64,000 bases of DNA from an uncultured Lachnospiraceae bacterium (GCA_902789665.1 CADAOY010000006.1:17238-81237), one strand, 5' to 3'; counted from the stretch's first letter, positions 9,257-17,759 are shown. Numbers and translations: made by a program. Notes: generated from the letters alone by a model not told the origin.

Positions 9257-9982
9257 ATGGATGAAAACATTCAGACTTTAAAAGAGTGGATTGATGGCAG
9301 TGACAATATAGTATTTTTCGGGGGCGCGGGTGTGTCAACGGAAAGCGGAATCAAGGATTTCAGGTCGGTGGACGGACTGTATCATGAGAAATATGATTAT
9401 CCGCCTGAGACAATCTTAAGCCATACATTCTTTATGAGAAAGACTGAGGATTTCTATAAATTCTACAGAGACAAGCTTTTGCTTGAAGGCATTAAGCCTA
9501 ACAAAGCGCATGAGAGGCTGGCTCTTTTGGAACAGCGCGGCAAACTGAAGGCTGTGATTACCCAGAATATTGATGGTCTTCATCAGATGGCAGGCTCTAA
9601 AGAGGTAATGGAACTTCACGGAAGCGTGCTTAGAAATTACTGTATGAAGTGCGGTAAGTTCCATGATGTGGAAGATATCAAGGCCCAGAGCGGTGTACCT
9701 AAGTGCGAGTGCGGCGGCATCATTAAGCCTGATGTTGTACTTTACGAAGAAGGCCTTGATAATATGACAATTACCAAGTCAATTCAGTATATTTCAAATG
9801 CAGATGTACTTATTATAGGAGGAACCTCCCTGGTAGTATATCCGGCAGCAGGACTGATTGATTATTACCGCGGCAAGAAACTTGTATTAATTAATATGCA
9901 GCCAACTCCTCAGGATGACAGGGCAGACCTGGTTATCAGGGGCAAGATTGGCGAAATAATGAGCCAGGTGGTTGAGGAGTAG
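9257..9982 (+). CDS. cobB: NAD-dependent protein deacylase, sirtuin family
   Basis: It removes acyl groups from lysines while consuming NAD. The NAD-binding motif GAGVSTESG is followed by IKDFRS, where Lys replaces the usual Pro of GIPDFR. TQNIDGLH and the catalytic His in ELHGS follow, then a zinc site CMKC..CECGG. GTG (9248) and ATG (9251) starts are also in frame, but the AGGGGG at 9243-9248 is best spaced for the ATG at 9257, giving 241 residues. The dispersed hairpin repeat lies directly downstream. Confidence 0.92.
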   Translation: MDENIQTLKEWIDGSDNIVFFGGAGVSTESGIKDFRSVDGLYHEKYDYPPETILSHTFFMRKTEDFYKFYRDKLLLEGIKPNKAHERLALLEQRGKLKAVITQNIDGLHQMAGSKEVMELHGSVLRNYCMKCGKFHDVEDIKAQSGVPKCECGGIIKPDVVLYEEGLDNMTITKSIQYISNADVLIIGGTSLVVYPAAGLIDYYRGKKLVLINMQPTPQDDRADLVIRGKIGEIMSQVVEE

Positions 9983-9990
9983 TCTAAAAA

Positions 9991-10162
9991 CCGCCCCTCA
10001 CCAAAAACTACTCTTCGAAGCTCATTGCAGCAAGCTGCACAGGATCGCTTCTCAGAGCATTTTTGTCTCGGGGCGTGGGTTGTGAGAGCAAGGACAAAAT
10101 GCTCTCCAAAAAGCGATTTGGTGACTTGCACCACTGAGCTTTTGGGAGAGTAGTTTTGGACG
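9991..10162. repeat. Dispersed hairpin repeat, locus A: two copies in inverted orientation
   Basis: Copy A1 (10001-10066, forward) and copy A2 (10093-10160, reverse) are about 67 bases each and face each other, so the locus is itself a long imperfect inverted repeat. Each copy folds alone: an outer stem of CAAAA..TTTTG and CTCT-type segments, and an apical hairpin (A1: TGCAGC-AA-GCTGCA; A2: TGGTG-CAAGT-CACCA). A1 has an 11-base arm segment on both sides where other copies have 13. A 100-codon open frame across it on the - strand is taken as chance. Confidence 0.85.
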
Positions 10163-10186
10163 AAGCTCGAGCTATGAAAGGGACAA

Positions 10187-10363
10187 ATGTTAGATATAAA
10201 AGTAGACGACATAGTTACATTTAAGAAAAAACACCCTTGCGGGGGAAAAGAGTGGAAGGTGCTGAGGACGGGAGCTGATTATAAGCTTGAGTGCACCACA
10301 TGTAATCATCAGATTATGATTACGAGAGCCACTCTGGAAAAAAGCCTTGCAAGAAAAGGATGA
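10187..10363 (+). CDS. DUF951 small protein
   Basis: This 58-residue gene starts MLDIKVDDIV and carries the family hallmark KKHPCGGKEW at about residues 14-23, then CTTCNHQIM. DUF951 proteins occur across Firmicutes, commonly just before rpsF, as here. The cysteines (Cys18, then Cys36-x2-Cys39) may bind metal. AAAGGG precedes the ATG by 5 bases. Function unknown. Confidence 0.88.
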   Translation: MLDIKVDDIVTFKKKHPCGGKEWKVLRTGADYKLECTTCNHQIMITRATLEKSLARKG

Positions 10364-10381
10364 ATGTGATATATTTAAAGT

Positions 10382-10418
10382 CCGTAGTGTAATTTCCTTG
10401 CTCGTATTATGTGTACGG
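10382..10418 (+). promoter_or_regulatory. Possible leader hairpin before rpsF
   Basis: CCGTA (10382-10386) and TACGG (10414-10418) can pair 27 bases before the rpsF start. In many bacteria the S6-S18 complex binds a leader hairpin in this place; I cannot confirm that motif here. Confidence 0.25.
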
Positions 10419-10444
10419 GCCAGAGACCAAAAGGAGGTAAACAG

Positions 10445-10735
10445 ATGAACAAGTATGAATTAGCCGTTGTTATTAGCGCTAAGGCTGATGACGAAGCGAG
10501 GGCTGCATCTTTAGAGAAGTGTAAAAAACTTATCGAAAGATTCCAGGGTACAATTACTGACGTAAATGATGCCGGAAAGAAGAAATTAGCTTACGAGATT
10601 CAGAAGATGAACGAAGCTTACTATTACTTCATCCAGTTCGAAGCTCCAGCAACAGCTCCAGCTGAGATTGAGCATCGTGTTCGTATTGTTGAAAATGTCA
10701 TCAGATTCTTAGTTGTTAAAGCAGACGAAGAATAA
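10445..10735 (+). CDS. rpsF: 30S ribosomal protein S6
   Basis: The 96-residue sequence begins MNKYELAVVIS and has the S6 ferredoxin-like pattern, with YYFIQFEAP and a final IRFLVVK strand. AAGGAGG lies 8 bases before the ATG at 10445; an in-frame upstream ATG at 10409 would read through this site and is rejected. It heads the classic rpsF-ssb-rpsR operon. Confidence 0.97.
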   Translation: MNKYELAVVISAKADDEARAASLEKCKKLIERFQGTITDVNDAGKKKLAYEIQKMNEAYYYFIQFEAPATAPAEIEHRVRIVENVIRFLVVKADEE

Positions 10736-10749
10736 GAAATGAGGCAATT

Positions 10750-11181
10750 ATGAACAAAGTAATTTTAATGGGTCGTCTTACTAAGGACCCAGTTGTAAAT
10801 AGTTCAGCAAACGGTAGTGTAGTAAGATATACTTTAGCAGTAGACAGGAGATTCACAAAGAAGGATGATCCTAATGCTCAGACTGCTGATTTTATCGGCA
10901 TTGTTGCTTTTGGCAAGAGCGCTGAATTTGCTGAAAAGTATTTTCACAAAGGAACTAAAGTAGTTGTTACCGGACGTATTCAGACCGGTAGCTATCAGAA
11001 AGATGGTCAGACCATCTATACAACTGACGTAGTAGCAGAAGATCAGGAATTCGCAGAGAGCAAGAATGCTCAGGGCGCTTCCGGAGCAGCAGCACCTTCA
11101 CAGGGCGGCGGCGCACCGGTTGACGATGCAGGATTTATGAATGTTACAGACGGAGCAGTTGATGATGTGCCTTTCATCTAA
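10750..11181 (+). CDS. ssb: Single-stranded DNA-binding protein
   Basis: The 143-residue protein has the OB-fold N-terminus (MNKVILMGRLTKDP..) and a Gly/Ala/Pro-rich linker. SSB C-termini normally end in an acidic tip closing with Pro-Phe, used to recruit repair and replication proteins. Here the tip reads VDDVPFI, so one Ile follows the Phe. It lies between the S6 and S18 genes, as is usual. Confidence 0.96.
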   Translation: MNKVILMGRLTKDPVVNSSANGSVVRYTLAVDRRFTKKDDPNAQTADFIGIVAFGKSAEFAEKYFHKGTKVVVTGRIQTGSYQKDGQTIYTTDVVAEDQEFAESKNAQGASGAAAPSQGGGAPVDDAGFMNVTDGAVDDVPFI

Positions 11182-11202
11182 GGATTAATATAGGAGGCAA
11201 TT

Positions 11203-11466
11203 ATGGCATTCGTTAAAGCAGATAAAGCAGATGCTTCTCAGAGAAGAAGAGGCAATGCACATAGAAGAAAAAAAGTATGTGTATTCTGCGGTAAAGATAA
11301 TGTAATTGATTATAAGGATGTAGCTAAGCTTAAAAGATACGTATCAGAGAACGGTAAGATTCTTCCTAGAAGAGTAACCGGTAACTGTGCTAAGCATCAG
11401 AGAGCAATCACAGTAGCTATCAAGAGAGCTCGTCATATCGCTCTTATGCCTTATGTTTGTGATTAA
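11203..11466 (+). CDS. rpsR: 30S ribosomal protein S18
   Basis: The 87-residue basic protein contains [14 protein letters not shown] and the C-terminal [11 protein letters not shown] typical of S18. It retains a CxxC pair, so it is the zinc-binding (C+) type at that site. AGGAGG precedes the ATG. It closes the rpsF operon and is followed by a terminator. Confidence 0.97.
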   Translation: MAFVKADKADASQRRRGNAHRRKKVCVFCGKDNVIDYKDVAKLKRYVSENGKILPRRVTGNCAKHQRAITVAIKRARHIALMPYVCD

Positions 11467-11489
11467 TTAATTTGATTAATAGGAATATA

Positions 11490-11522
11490 GACCATTGCTT
11501 TATGCAATGGTCTTATTTTTTT
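11490..11522 (+). terminator. Rho-independent terminator after rpsR
   Basis: GACCATTGC and GCAATGGTC form a 9-bp stem with a 5-base loop, followed by a T-rich tract. Confidence 0.9.
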
Positions 11523-11596
11523 ATTAGAGGGTAGAACAATTATAAGAAAAATGCTATAATAAATTTGATTTTGTTGTTTTTCTTAAGGAGAAATTA

Positions 11597-13633
11597 ATGG
11601 CAAGAAGCAATAAGATAAAAACAAGAATGCATTCTTATATAGTGATATCTGTTTTGCTGGGGATTTTGCTTGGTGTAATAGATTTCTGGTTATATGTGCT
11701 TGATTACAAGGCCGGAATAATGGTTTCCATCTTTCTGGTGATTTATTTCGTGGCAATTTTATCATTCTTTGCATATTCCAAGAAGTTTATCATTAAGGAA
11801 ATGGTTGATTTTGCCACCCAGTACGGGCAGGTACAGAAGCAGATTCTTAATAAACTGGAACTTCCGCATGCTTTATTAGACACTACGGGCCGTATACTTT
11901 GGATGAATGAGGAATTCCAGAAGATTACAGAGAAACAGGCTTCATATCATAAGAATATAGCGACGATTTTCCCTGAGATTAATGAGGATGTGCTTGACAA
12001 GGAAAGAAGCAATACAGAAATCGAGTACGAGACTCAGGATTTCAGAATCGTAACACAGCGTATTGTGGTTGACGATTATGTGGATAATGAATTTTTGGAA
12101 GAGACAGATGATTACAATGTAATTATCGGAATATATCTCTTTAATGAGACAGCTCTTAAAGTTGCCTTAAGAGAGAATGATAACCAGTCTCTTGCAGTAG
12201 GACTTTTATATCTGGATAACTGCGACGAAGTTTTGGAGGGTATTCCGGATGTTAAGCAGAGCCTGCTTCTTGCTTTGATAGACAGACGTATCAATAAGTG
12301 TATTGCAAACCTTGATGGTATTGTAAGAAAACTGGAGAAGGATAAGTATATTATTATTCTTCGTAAGCAGTCAGTTAATCTCTTGAAAGAGAAGAAGTTT
12401 GAGATTTTAGAGGAAGTTAAAACTGTTACTATCGGTAACGAAAGACCGATTACTCTTAGTATTGGTATTGGACTTGACGGACTTAGTTATGCTCAGAATG
12501 CGGAATTCGCAAGAGCGGCTATCGACCTTGCTCTCGGCCGTGGTGGTGACCAGGCGGTTGTTAAGGTTCCAAATCAGGTTCAGTATTTCGGTGGTAAGAG
12601 AGAACAGATGGAGAAGAGTACAAGAGTTAAGGCGAGAGTTAAAGCCCAGGCTCTTGAAGAGATTCTTACCAATAAAGATCAGATATTTGTAATGGGACAC
12701 AGACTTGGTGATGTGGACAGCTTCGGTTCAGCCGTAGGTATTGCATGTATCGCAAGACATATGCAAAAAGAGATACATATCGTACTTAACGATATCACTC
12801 CTTCACTGGCGCCGGTTGTTGATTTATATAAGTCACAGCCTGATTATCTTGAAGGCACAATCATGACAAGTCAGCAGGCTTTGGAAGCAGTTGGTTCCAA
12901 TGCGGTACTGGTTGTTGTGGATATTAATAAGCCGTCCATTACTGAATGTCCGGATCTTTTGAAGAAATGTAAAGCAATTGTAGTTTTGGATCACCACAGA
13001 CAGGGAACCGAAGTAATTGATAATGCGACTCTTTCATATATTGAGCCATATGCATCATCAGCCTGCGAAATGGTATCCGAAATTCTGCAGTATATAGCAA
13101 ATGGAATCAAAATCAGCGGCATCGAAGCTGACTGTATGTATTCAGGTATCGTAATTGATACCAATAATTTCACAACCAAGACCGGTGTAAGAACTTTTGA
13201 AGCAGCAGCTTATCTTAGAAGAACCGGTGCAGATGTTACCAGAGTTCGTAAGCTTTTCAGGGAAGATGCTTCAGAATATATGGCCAAGGCCAGAACCATC
13301 AGGGATGCATATATTTACAAGAACGATTATGCCATCTCAATCTGTGATGGAAGCACATGTCAGAGTCCTACAATTGTTGCGGCTCAGGCAGCAAATGAAT
13401 TACTTAATATCATTGGCGTTAAGGCAAGTTTCGTATTCGTTGAATACCAGAGCAGGATATACTTAAGCGCCAGATCAATTGATGAACTTAATGTTCAGGT
13501 TATTACAGAAAAACTTGGAGGCGGCGGACACATGAACGTTGCCGGTGCTCAGTTTACAGGTATTACCTGTGAAGAAGCAGCAGAAAAATTAAAAGAAGTA
13601 CTTGATAAAGAAATCGAGAGTGATGAGGTGTAA
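11597..13633 (+). CDS. gdpP: GdpP/YybT-type cyclic-di-AMP phosphodiesterase
   Basis: This 678-residue membrane enzyme hydrolyses cyclic di-AMP. Two membrane helices lie within residues 12-60, then a PAS-like region (about 85-155), a degenerate GGDEF-like domain (about 195-325), and a DHH/DHHA1 unit. Metal ligands include GHRLGDVDS (367-375) and DHH (465-467); GGGGHMNVAGAQ is the DHHA1 signature near the C-terminus. Length and order match B. subtilis GdpP. It ends 3 bases before rplI, an order conserved in Firmicutes. Confidence 0.95.
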   Translation: MARSNKIKTRMHSYIVISVLLGILLGVIDFWLYVLDYKAGIMVSIFLVIYFVAILSFFAYSKKFIIKEMVDFATQYGQVQKQILNKLELPHALLDTTGRILWMNEEFQKITEKQASYHKNIATIFPEINEDVLDKERSNTEIEYETQDFRIVTQRIVVDDYVDNEFLEETDDYNVIIGIYLFNETALKVALRENDNQSLAVGLLYLDNCDEVLEGIPDVKQSLLLALIDRRINKCIANLDGIVRKLEKDKYIIILRKQSVNLLKEKKFEILEEVKTVTIGNERPITLSIGIGLDGLSYAQNAEFARAAIDLALGRGGDQAVVKVPNQVQYFGGKREQMEKSTRVKARVKAQALEEILTNKDQIFVMGHRLGDVDSFGSAVGIACIARHMQKEIHIVLNDITPSLAPVVDLYKSQPDYLEGTIMTSQQALEAVGSNAVLVVVDINKPSITECPDLLKKCKAIVVLDHHRQGTEVIDNATLSYIEPYASSACEMVSEILQYIANGIKISGIEADCMYSGIVIDTNNFTTKTGVRTFEAAAYLRRTGADVTRVRKLFREDASEYMAKARTIRDAYIYKNDYAISICDGSTCQSPTIVAAQAANELLNIIGVKASFVFVEYQSRIYLSARSIDELNVQVITEKLGGGGHMNVAGAQFTGITCEEAAEKLKEVLDKEIESDEV

Positions 13634-13636
13634 GTT

Positions 13637-14083
13637 ATGCAGGTTATTTTATTACAGGATGTTAAATCTTTAGGCAAAAAAGGTGACATGCTTGAAATCA
13701 ATGACGGATATGCAAGAAATTATATAATTCCAAAGAAACTGGGAGTTCCGGCTAATGAGGCCAACAAGAACGACCTTAAACTTCATAAAGCCAACGAGGC
13801 CAAAATCGCAAAGGAAAATCTTGAGGCAGCCAAAGAACTTGGTGCAAAGATTGAGAAGGTCAGCGTAAGCGTTCCGATTAAGGTTGGTGAAAACGGCAGG
13901 GCTTTTGGCGCAGTTACAGCTAAGGAAATCAGTGATGCTCTGGATAAACAGTGTGGCATTAAAGTTGATAAGAAGAAGATTCAGCTTAAAGAAGCAATCA
14001 AAGCGGTCAGCGAGGCAGATGTACCTGTTAAGTTACACCCTGAAGTAACTGCCTTACTTAAAGTTAAGGTAGTGGCAGAATAA
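13637..14083 (+). CDS. rplI: 50S ribosomal protein L9
   Basis: The 148-residue protein has the L9 N-terminal signature (MQVILLQDVKSLGKKGD..), DGYARNYIIPKKL at about residues 24-36, a long central helix and a C-terminal domain with FGAVTAKEI. Full length for the family. It lies between gdpP and dnaB in the conserved order. Confidence 0.97.
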   Translation: MQVILLQDVKSLGKKGDMLEINDGYARNYIIPKKLGVPANEANKNDLKLHKANEAKIAKENLEAAKELGAKIEKVSVSVPIKVGENGRAFGAVTAKEISDALDKQCGIKVDKKKIQLKEAIKAVSEADVPVKLHPEVTALLKVKVVAE

Positions 14084-14106
14084 TAACATTTCGGGGGATA
14101 AATGAA

Positions 14107-15450
14107 ATGGATGACAATGTAGTAAACAGGGTGATTCCTCACTCTACGGAAGCCGAGCAGAGTGTAATCGGCGCCATGATGGTTGATAATGAAGTTATCT
14201 CTGTGGCAGCAGATCTGATTACGGGAAGCGACTTCTATAATAAACAATATGGAATAATTTTTGATACAATAGTTGAGCTGAGTGCCCAGCATACTGATAT
14301 AGATATAGTAACATTAAGGGAAGCACTGAAAGCCAAACAGCTTCCGGAGGATGTTTGTTCAGTAGAATATATTAAGGACTTTGTAGTTAATGTACCGACA
14401 GCAGTTAATATAAAGTCATATGCCGAAATAGTCAGGGAAAAGAGTGACAGAAGACGTGTTATTCGTGCGGCTGAGAAGGTAGTCACAAGGGGCTACGAAG
14501 ATAATGACAGCATCATGGATTATAAGGCAGAGTCCGAGAAGGCTTTATTCGAAGTTTTTCAGGACAGGGGCAATGCTGAATTTGAGAGTATAACATCTGT
14601 AGTTTCAAGAGCTCTGGATGATATATATAAAAGATATAAGAATGATGGTGAACTTACCGGTCTTAATACCGGCTTTACCAAACTTAATTCAATGACAGCA
14701 GGTCTTCAGAAGTCAGACCTCATTCTTATTGCGGCAAGACCTTCAATGGGTAAAACCGCCTTCGCTCTTAATATTGCACTTAATGTGGCATTAAGAGAGA
14801 GAAAGACGGTTGCATTATTCTCTTTGGAAATGTCCAAGGTTCAGCTGGTTAACCGTCTTATTGCCATGGAGTCCAAGGTAGATTCCAAGAAGATAAGAGA
14901 AGGTTCAATATCAGATGAATCTGAGTGGGCAAAACTGGTTGAAGGTAGTGCTGAGGTTGGAACGGCAAAGCTTTTTGTAGATGATACAAGTAGTATCAGT
15001 GCTCAGGAAATCAGATCAAAGTGTCGTAAGTTAAAACTTGAACAAGATTTGTCACTGGTAGTAATCGACTACTTACAGCTTATGTCAGGTAATGGCAAGT
15101 CAGACAGCAGACAGCAGGAAATCTCAGAGATATCAAGATCCCTTAAGTCTTTGGCAAGAGAACTGGACATTCCTGTAATTGCACTTTCGCAGCTTAATCG
15201 TGCAGTTGACTCGAGAGCTGATCACATTCCTGTACTTGCAGACCTCCGTGAATCCGGTGCCATCGAGCAGGATGCGGACGTTGTAATGTTTATTTACAGG
15301 GATGATTATTATACAAAAGAAAAGTCAGAAAGACCTAATGTGGCAGATATTATTATAGCTAAACAGCGTAACGGCCCGGTAGGAACCGTATCACTGGCAT
15401 GGCTTCCAAGTTTCACTCAGTTCTGCGATCTGGAAGTTGATAAAAGCTAA
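14107..15450 (+). CDS. dnaB: Replicative DNA helicase
   Basis: The 447-residue hexameric helicase unwinds DNA at the fork. It has the N-terminal domain beginning IPHSTEAEQSVIGAM, Walker A ARPSMGKTAFAL, and the RecA-like segments VVIDYLQLM and ALSQLNRAV with an arginine-finger region near the C-terminus. GGGGGAT lies before the ATG. Its probable loaders (DnaD- and DnaI-like) are encoded at 52.1-54.2 kb. A bidirectional terminator follows. Confidence 0.97.
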   Translation: MDDNVVNRVIPHSTEAEQSVIGAMMVDNEVISVAADLITGSDFYNKQYGIIFDTIVELSAQHTDIDIVTLREALKAKQLPEDVCSVEYIKDFVVNVPTAVNIKSYAEIVREKSDRRRVIRAAEKVVTRGYEDNDSIMDYKAESEKALFEVFQDRGNAEFESITSVVSRALDDIYKRYKNDGELTGLNTGFTKLNSMTAGLQKSDLILIAARPSMGKTAFALNIALNVALRERKTVALFSLEMSKVQLVNRLIAMESKVDSKKIREGSISDESEWAKLVEGSAEVGTAKLFVDDTSSISAQEIRSKCRKLKLEQDLSLVVIDYLQLMSGNGKSDSRQQEISEISRSLKSLARELDIPVIALSQLNRAVDSRADHIPVLADLRESGAIEQDADVVMFIYRDDYYTKEKSERPNVADIIIAKQRNGPVGTVSLAWLPSFTQFCDLEVDKS

Positions 15451-15474
15451 TAAAATTTAACAAATTTTAAATAC

Positions 15475-15501
15475 AAAAAAAGCAGCCTTACGGCTGCTTT
15501 T
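15475..15501. terminator. Bidirectional terminator between dnaB and the ferredoxin gene
   Basis: AAAAGCAGCC and GGCTGCTTTT pair around a 4-base loop, with A and T tracts on the two sides, so it can stop both convergent transcripts. Confidence 0.88.
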
Positions 15502-15522
15502 AAATTTAACTTTATTAATTAA

Positions 15523-15693
15523 TTATGCTTCTGTGATAGCACCTGCTGGACATCCGTCTGCACATGCGCCACAACCTAAACAAGCGTCTGCATCGATAAC
15601 GTACTTATCTTCGCCTTCTGAAATAGCTTCTGCAGGACACTGAGCTGCGCAAGCACCACACTGAATACACTCATCTCCGATTTGATATGCCAT
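15523..15693 (-). CDS. 2[4Fe-4S] ferredoxin
   Basis: This 56-residue electron carrier has two perfect CxxCxxCxxxCP clusters, with ligands Cys9/12/15/19 and Cys38/41/44/48. It begins MAYQIGDECI and ends PAGAITEA, the usual clostridial 8-iron form. GGAGGTATTTACC precedes the ATG. It is transcribed divergently from the DUF1858 gene and convergently with dnaB. Confidence 0.96.
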   Translation of the reverse strand: MAYQIGDECIQCGACAAQCPAEAISEGEDKYVIDADACLGCGACADGCPAGAITEA

Positions 15694-15750
15694 GGTAAAT
15701 ACCTCCTTATAAAAGTATTATAAATCAACTTCGCCAATCTACGGTTACAT

Positions 15751-15778
15751 AATATATCAAAAGTTTCGAGTTAGTCAA
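15751..15778 (-). promoter_or_regulatory. Promoter of the ferredoxin gene
   Basis: On the - strand, TTGACT (15773-15778) and TATATT (15751-15756) are 16 bases apart, about 58 bases before the start codon. Confidence 0.55.
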
Positions 15779-15788
15779 CGCTAATTGC

Positions 15789-15816
15789 TTGACTTATGGC
15801 TTTTTTTTCATATAAT
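15789..15816 (+). promoter_or_regulatory. Promoter of the DUF1858 gene
   Basis: TTGACT (15789-15794) and a perfect TATAAT (15811-15816) are 16 bases apart, 42 bases before the start codon. It is back to back with the ferredoxin promoter. Confidence 0.7.
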
Positions 15817-15857
15817 TATTCATTAGGGAATGGGGACTGAGGAAAGGAGATAAAGAC

Positions 15858-16052
15858 ATGATATTTACTAAAGATATGACAATCGCTGAAATGATTACTG
15901 CAAATCCTGATGTGGTGCCTATTTTACTTAATGCTGGTATGCATTGTATTGGCTGCCCGTCTGCTATGGGTGAGACAATTGAGGAAGCTGCAATGGTTCA
16001 CGGACTGGATGCTGATATGCTTCTTGAAGATATAAATGAACTTTTAAAATAA
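15858..16052 (+). CDS. DUF1858 redox-disulfide domain protein
   Basis: The 64-residue protein is a complete stand-alone DUF1858 domain. [22 protein letters not shown] is followed by a CxxC pair (Cys30, Cys33) in HCIGCP. The family is described as a hybrid-cluster-protein-associated redox disulfide domain. GGAGATAAAG precedes the ATG. Its divergent pairing with a ferredoxin suggests a redox role, but no partner is proven. Confidence 0.85.
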   Translation: MIFTKDMTIAEMITANPDVVPILLNAGMHCIGCPSAMGETIEEAAMVHGLDADMLLEDINELLK

Positions 16053-16073
16053 TAAATCTTTATTTATAAATAA

Positions 16074-16105
16074 AAAGAGAGTAGGAAATGATAATCCTAC
16101 TCTCT
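16074..16105. terminator. Bidirectional terminator between the DUF1858 gene and the MecA-like gene
   Basis: AAGAGAGTAGGA and TCCTACTCTCTT form a perfect 12-bp stem with an 8-base loop. T residues flank both ends, between convergent genes. Confidence 0.9.
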
Positions 16106-16130
16106 TTTATGTTTCAGGCTTAAGCCTATT

Positions 16131-17171
16131 TTACAACTGGCTTAGGACTTCGAGCGCATTTTCTTCAATCATTAAAGTATAATTGTTCTTGTTGAAGTTT
16201 GCTAATCTGTCCTTGTATGAATATTTGACGGAGCGGGCATTTTTCAAAAATCTTGAAAAATTCGCATTCTGGTTTAACTGCACTGTAGGGCAGTAAACAT
16301 CGAGTACGTATAATTTCTCGTTCTCGTCCTTGTAAAGATTGGAACGATAATGTATAACTTCAGAATTCTTTAACTTGCCGGCTCTGTCGATGAGCTCGCT
16401 TAAGATGCCGTATCTGATGGTAACTATCATCTTGTAGTCGCGGCTGTCGTCTAAAAGTACGTTGGCCTGCTCGCTGGTGGCAGCGTTGGCAACATTATAG
16501 GCAGCCTCTAAATTCTCTTTGCTGATGGACTGATTTCTGTCTTCAGCAGGAGGCATGAAATCAAGTTTTGACGGACGCTTAAGAGCGCTTATGGATTCTG
16601 AATCATTATCATCTTCATCATCGTCCTCGAAGTCGTCATCATAATCGTCATCATCTTCATCGTCTTCGTCATCTTCAAATGGAAGTTTGAAGGACTCGTT
16701 CAAAATATTCGCCAGGGTTTCCAATATTGCATTTATGCTTTCTCCGATAAGATTCGGATCCAAGTTTGATAAATCTCCCGGATTAATTGGAATTGCCTGT
16801 TTATTGTTACCATCAAAAAGCTCTATTTTAATATTAGGTATTATTTCGCCTGTTTTTGCTGAATTATCGTTAAGATTATTTAAGTTAAGCTTGGTTCTGT
16901 TAAGGCATCTCGCCAAATCCGCAGGCGAGTTGATTCTTGTAAATGTAAGCTTAAATGATAATTCATCCTGAGGTTTCATCTCGATGACCAGGTTGTTGGT
17001 GGACATATCTGTTCCGTATTTCTCGCTGGCCTTCTGAAGAATTGTCTTAACCAGGCTCTGAACACCTTCGTTATCCATACTCAGATTGTTAGGAGTAAGC
17101 CCGTAATCAGCCAGTTCTTCAATACTAATAATGCATACAACAGTATTGGAATTTTCTAATGAAATTTGCAT
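16131..17171 (-). CDS. MecA-like adaptor protein with a large acidic insertion
   Basis: From the ATG at 17171 (AAAGGAGG 8 bases before it) the protein has 346 residues. The N-terminal 80 residues and the C-terminal 90 (about VIHYRSNLY to EENALEVLSQL) resemble the two halves of MecA, the adaptor that brings substrates to ClpC. MecA proteins are usually 220-250 residues; here a central low-complexity segment of about 30 nearly continuous Asp/Glu residues and extra linker account for the difference. The assignment rests on pattern similarity and is moderate. It has its own promoter and a shared terminator. An upstream in-frame ATG at 17249 lies in the promoter. Confidence 0.6.
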   Translation of the reverse strand: MQISLENSNTVVCIISIEELADYGLTPNNLSMDNEGVQSLVKTILQKASEKYGTDMSTNNLVIEMKPQDELSFKLTFTRINSPADLARCLNRTKLNLNNLNDNSAKTGEIIPNIKIELFDGNNKQAIPINPGDLSNLDPNLIGESINAILETLANILNESFKLPFEDDEDDEDDDDYDDDFEDDDEDDNDSESISALKRPSKLDFMPPAEDRNQSISKENLEAAYNVANAATSEQANVLLDDSRDYKMIVTIRYGILSELIDRAGKLKNSEVIHYRSNLYKDENEKLYVLDVYCPTVQLNQNANFSRFLKNARSVKYSYKDRLANFNKNNYTLMIEENALEVLSQL

Positions 17172-17220
17172 TGGACATCCTCCTTTATTTTTTTTGGTAG
17201 TATTTGATATACGCGAGTAC

Positions 17221-17249
17221 ATTTTACCATAAAAAAGGCCTCTAAACAA
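17221..17249 (-). promoter_or_regulatory. Promoter of the MecA-like gene
   Basis: On the - strand, TTGTTT (17244-17249) and TAAAAT (17221-17226) are 17 bases apart, and TGG directly before the -10 makes it an extended -10. Confidence 0.6.
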
Positions 17250-17759
17250 TACTATATTTGTTTTTTAAAGTGCCGGAAAGTCCCGTAAATCAAGGCTTTG
17301 AGAGAATGCTTAAAAAAATTGGTAATTTTTACCATAGATTCTAAAAAGTGTAACTGATATATTGATTATGCAAGGCCTCTGAAATCCATGTGCCGGAAAG
17401 GAGGTCGATATTAATCTATTTAAAATTCACAATTTATTAGGTTGTCTTACTAAACTTAAAATATAGTAATGCCAATCCTAATACTAATCAACAATTAACT
17501 ATCATACAAAAATTAACTATCATACAAATCGTTTTTTATATATAATTAATTATTTTATATTATTTTTTTGTCTAAATGCGTAAGCATTCATTTTTCAGAT
17601 TCGATTCAGAATTTGAGATCCCAAATTAAAATTAGCATTCAGAGTCCTTGTGATGTTGTCAAAAAAGGAAATTTTACTACGAAGTCCTTTTGGTATTTTA
17701 AGGCTGCACCAAGAAAACCCTCGAGTTGTGTAGCAGTAAAAAATTAAAAAATAAATATA
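17250..17759. other. Gene-free AT-rich region with local duplications
   Basis: No coding frame is supported here. A segment with AAGGCCTCT followed by GTGCCGGAAAG occurs twice (17235-17280 and 17372-17400) with different spacing between the two words. A perfect 18-bp tandem repeat (AATTAACTATCATACAAA) occupies 17493-17528. A small hairpin AATGC-GTAA-GCATT lies near 17575. It may be the remnant of a lost element; nothing identifies which. Confidence 0.6.
17493..17528. repeat. Perfect 18-bp tandem repeat, two units
   Basis: AATTAACTATCATACAAA occurs at 17493-17510 and immediately again at 17511-17528 without mismatch. Confidence 0.9.

Noticed and set aside
9910-10212. 100-residue open frame on the - strand across repeat locus A
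   Set aside because: It lies on palindromic repeat DNA and overlaps cobB and the DUF951 gene; no ribosome binding site.
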